Assembly (NCBI RefSeq): GCF_002917105.1
Contig: NZ_PQFZ01000002.1
Location: 372,001-436,000 of the forward strand
Source of the DNA: Allobosea psychrotolerans
GTDB taxonomy: Bacteria > Pseudomonadota > Alphaproteobacteria > Rhizobiales > Beijerinckiaceae
Length of the DNA: 64,000 bases
Direction: 5' to 3'
This document shows positions 62,365-64,000 of the stretch, piece after piece. The notes below the pieces were generated by a model. It saw only the letters and a list, made by a program, of their open reading frames with translations, was not told the origin of the DNA and made no database searches. Made by a program: the position numbers and the translations under genes. The stretch's first letter is position 1; the number at the start of each line of letters is the position of its first letter.

Positions 62365-63970
62365 CGGCCATTTCCTCGGGATCTACAGATCGCAGGGTAA
62401 AGCTGAACGTCGTGCCCGTCCCCGGAATGGACGCGACCCAGATGCGGCCACCATGCGACTCAACAATGGTCCGGCAGATCGAGAGGCCAACTCCCATACC
62501 CTGTTTCTTTGTCGTCACGAAGGGCTGAAACAGCTGGTCGGCGATATCGGGGGAAATGCCGGCACCGGTATCGGATACCGAAACCTCGACGAGTTTCTCC
62601 AAAAGATCGGCTCGTGTTGCGACGACGAGTTCCCGTCGCGATCTGTCCTGCATCGATTCAATGGCATTGCGGATCAGATTCAGGAGAACCTGTTGGATCT
62701 GGATGCGATCGACAAGCACCAGGGGCGCGTTCTCGTCGAAGCGATATATGATCCGGACACCCTTCTCCTTGGCCCCCACCAGGGCGAGTGCGCTGGCTTC
62801 CTCGATCAGCTTGGGAAGCGCCTCGACCTGCCGCTCGCTTTCGCCCCGCGCCACGAACTCCCGCAAGTGCCGGATGATGTGACCAGCCCGAAGAGCCTGA
62901 TCGGCAGCCTGGTTGACGCCGTCGCGCAGGAGCGCAACCTGGTCTCCCTCCATGCGCTGCAGAATGCGGTGGCACCCCTTCAGGTAGTTTGCGATCGCGG
63001 TGAGGGGCTGGTTGATCTCATGGGCGAGCGTCGACGCCATCTCTCCAAGCGCCGTGAAGCGGGACACATGAACGAGTTCGGCCTGAAGCTCCTGGAGACG
63101 CGTCTCGGTCTGCCGCCGTTCCGTCAGATCCCGAATGAACCCGGTGAAGTAGCGGCTGCCGCCTGAGTGCATTTCGCCGACCGACAACTCCATCGGAAAG
63201 GTCGAACCATCCTTGCGCTGGCCGACGACGACGCGACCTGTACCGATGATCCTGCGTTCGCCGGTGGTCAGATAGCGATGCAGGTATCCATCATGCTGCT
63301 CACGATAAGGTCCCGGCATCAAAATCTTGATGTTCTTCCCCACGACCTCTGCCGGCTCGTAACTGAACTGGCGAACCGCTGCCGTGCTGAAGGACTGGAT
63401 TATGCCCTGTTCGTCGATGACGATCATGGCGTCAGGAATAGTCTCCAGAATGGAACGTAGATGGGCTTCGCGCGCTTTGAGCCTGCCTTCGGCAGCCATC
63501 TGCTCGGTGATGTCGCGCATCACCTTGGCGAAGCCGTAAATAGCCCCGGAACGGTCGCGCAACGGCGTGATGGTCACATGCGCGGAAAAGTGCGATCCAT
63601 CCTTGCGGACGCGCAGGCCATATTCCTCGGTCCGCCCGAATTGCCTCGCTTTTCCAAGCTCGGCCTCCGGCTTGCCTGCCGAGATATCGCCGGGCGTGAA
63701 GAAGGTCGAGAAATGCCGGCCAAGCATTTCATTTTCGCGCCATCCGCTGATGCGCTCCGCACCCGCGTTCCAGCTCGCAATCAGGCCGTCCGCATCGATC
63801 ATGAGCAAACCGATATCGGAGACCGCCTCTACGAGAAGCTTTGCGGGAGAAGCGAGCGTCTGAGCCTCGGATCCCGCCTCGGTATCGCTGGCCAAACAAG
63901 TCTCCAATGCCCGGAGTAAAACCGTGTCAGACTGAGCACGGATACTCCAGTGGAATCCGTCGGGCGGCAT
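62354..63970 (-). CDS. fixL: oxygen-sensing haem histidine kinase FixL
   Basis: This 538-aa soluble kinase has two PAS domains and a transmitter. The second PAS carries the haem ligand H226 (YREQHDGYL) and the distal arginine R246 (IIGTGR), exactly 20 residues apart as in Bradyrhizobium and Sinorhizobium FixL. The phospho-accepting H317 lies in [13 protein letters not shown], followed by N, G1 and G2 boxes. No transmembrane segment is visible. Oxygen bound to haem inhibits the kinase. The promoter lies near or beyond the window edge. Confidence 0.95.
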   Translation of the reverse strand: MPPDGFHWSIRAQSDTVLLRALETCLASDTEAGSEAQTLASPAKLLVEAVSDIGLLMIDADGLIASWNAGAERISGWRENEMLGRHFSTFFTPGDISAGKPEAELGKARQFGRTEEYGLRVRKDGSHFSAHVTITPLRDRSGAIYGFAKVMRDITEQMAAEGRLKAREAHLRSILETIPDAMIVIDEQGIIQSFSTAAVRQFSYEPAEVVGKNIKILMPGPYREQHDGYLHRYLTTGERRIIGTGRVVVGQRKDGSTFPMELSVGEMHSGGSRYFTGFIRDLTERRQTETRLQELQAELVHVSRFTALGEMASTLAHEINQPLTAIANYLKGCHRILQRMEGDQVALLRDGVNQAADQALRAGHIIRHLREFVARGESERQVEALPKLIEEASALALVGAKEKGVRIIYRFDENAPLVLVDRIQIQQVLLNLIRNAIESMQDRSRRELVVATRADLLEKLVEVSVSDTGAGISPDIADQLFQPFVTTKKQGMGVGLSICRTIVESHGGRIWVASIPGTGTTFSFTLRSVDPEEMADGK

Positions 63971-64000
63971 CCGTCAAGCGTCAGTCTGTTCTCCGGCAAG

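Overview
The window is a high-GC chromosomal segment typical of the alphaproteobacterial order Hyphomicrobiales (Rhizobiales). Evidence includes the conserved block rnr - DUF983 - NUDIX - rpmG - pleD - divK - DUF3572 - dinB, an EipB-family envelope protein, FixL/FixJ/FixK, clpS-clpA and a long-form UrtB. A soil or plant-associated genus such as Bosea would fit, but that is an inference from gene content. I found no rRNA or tRNA gene, CRISPR array, complete insertion sequence or prophage. Coding density is high, and many genes are translationally coupled by 1-11 bp overlaps.

Layout. 1-1316: gntK (cut by the window edge) and a short-form 6-phosphogluconate dehydrogenase. 1395-6414: a LysR regulator divergent from an argininosuccinate-lyase-like gene fused into a polar amino-acid ABC transporter operon. 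6484-7762: an AraC regulator and a DUF2000 gene whose start codons overlap head to head. 7827-9772: ACC deaminase (acdS), a small partner gene and the divergent Lrp-type regulator acdR. 9786-15505: the urea transporter urtABCDE behind a sigma-54-type promoter. 15818-16049: a compact unit with a 25-codon ORF, an extreme Shine-Dalgarno sequence and a strong terminator. 16162-24892: rnr to dinB, including the cell-cycle pair divK-pleD. 24849-29636: eipB and a coupled RidA / GDPD / GNAT-like / unknown / HIT series. 29641-31077: an ECF41 sigma factor with its target gene and cognate promoter. 31176-39831: azlCD, clpSA, kdsA, an MFS transporter, queF and eno. 39954-46499: membrane proteins, EamA exporters, tgt, a LysR gene, an ArsC-like protein and a peptide-deformylase paralogue.

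46758-58039 is the main accessory region. A three-gene FAD/2Fe-2S dehydrogenase, an IclR regulator, a crotonase, a PotD/PotA-type ABC transporter with both permeases fused, an acyl-CoA ligase and a Rossmann protein look like one catabolic regulon. A 15-bp motif occurs upstream of both divergent arms. The substrate is unknown; an amine, opine or carnitine-like compound is the best guess.

58096-63970 is a respiration and oxygen-sensing block: type II NADH dehydrogenase, DUF2171 protein, FixK, an extra single-domain receiver, FixJ and the haem sensor FixL.

The strongest lead for something undescribed is the 15874-16049 unit. Its ribosome-binding region matches the complement of the 16S rRNA 3' tail over 17 nt, and it sits just before rnr. 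Other leads are the 46.7-58 kb regulon, a peptide-deformylase paralogue and a Tgt that have each lost metal ligands, and two families of intergenic palindromic repeats.
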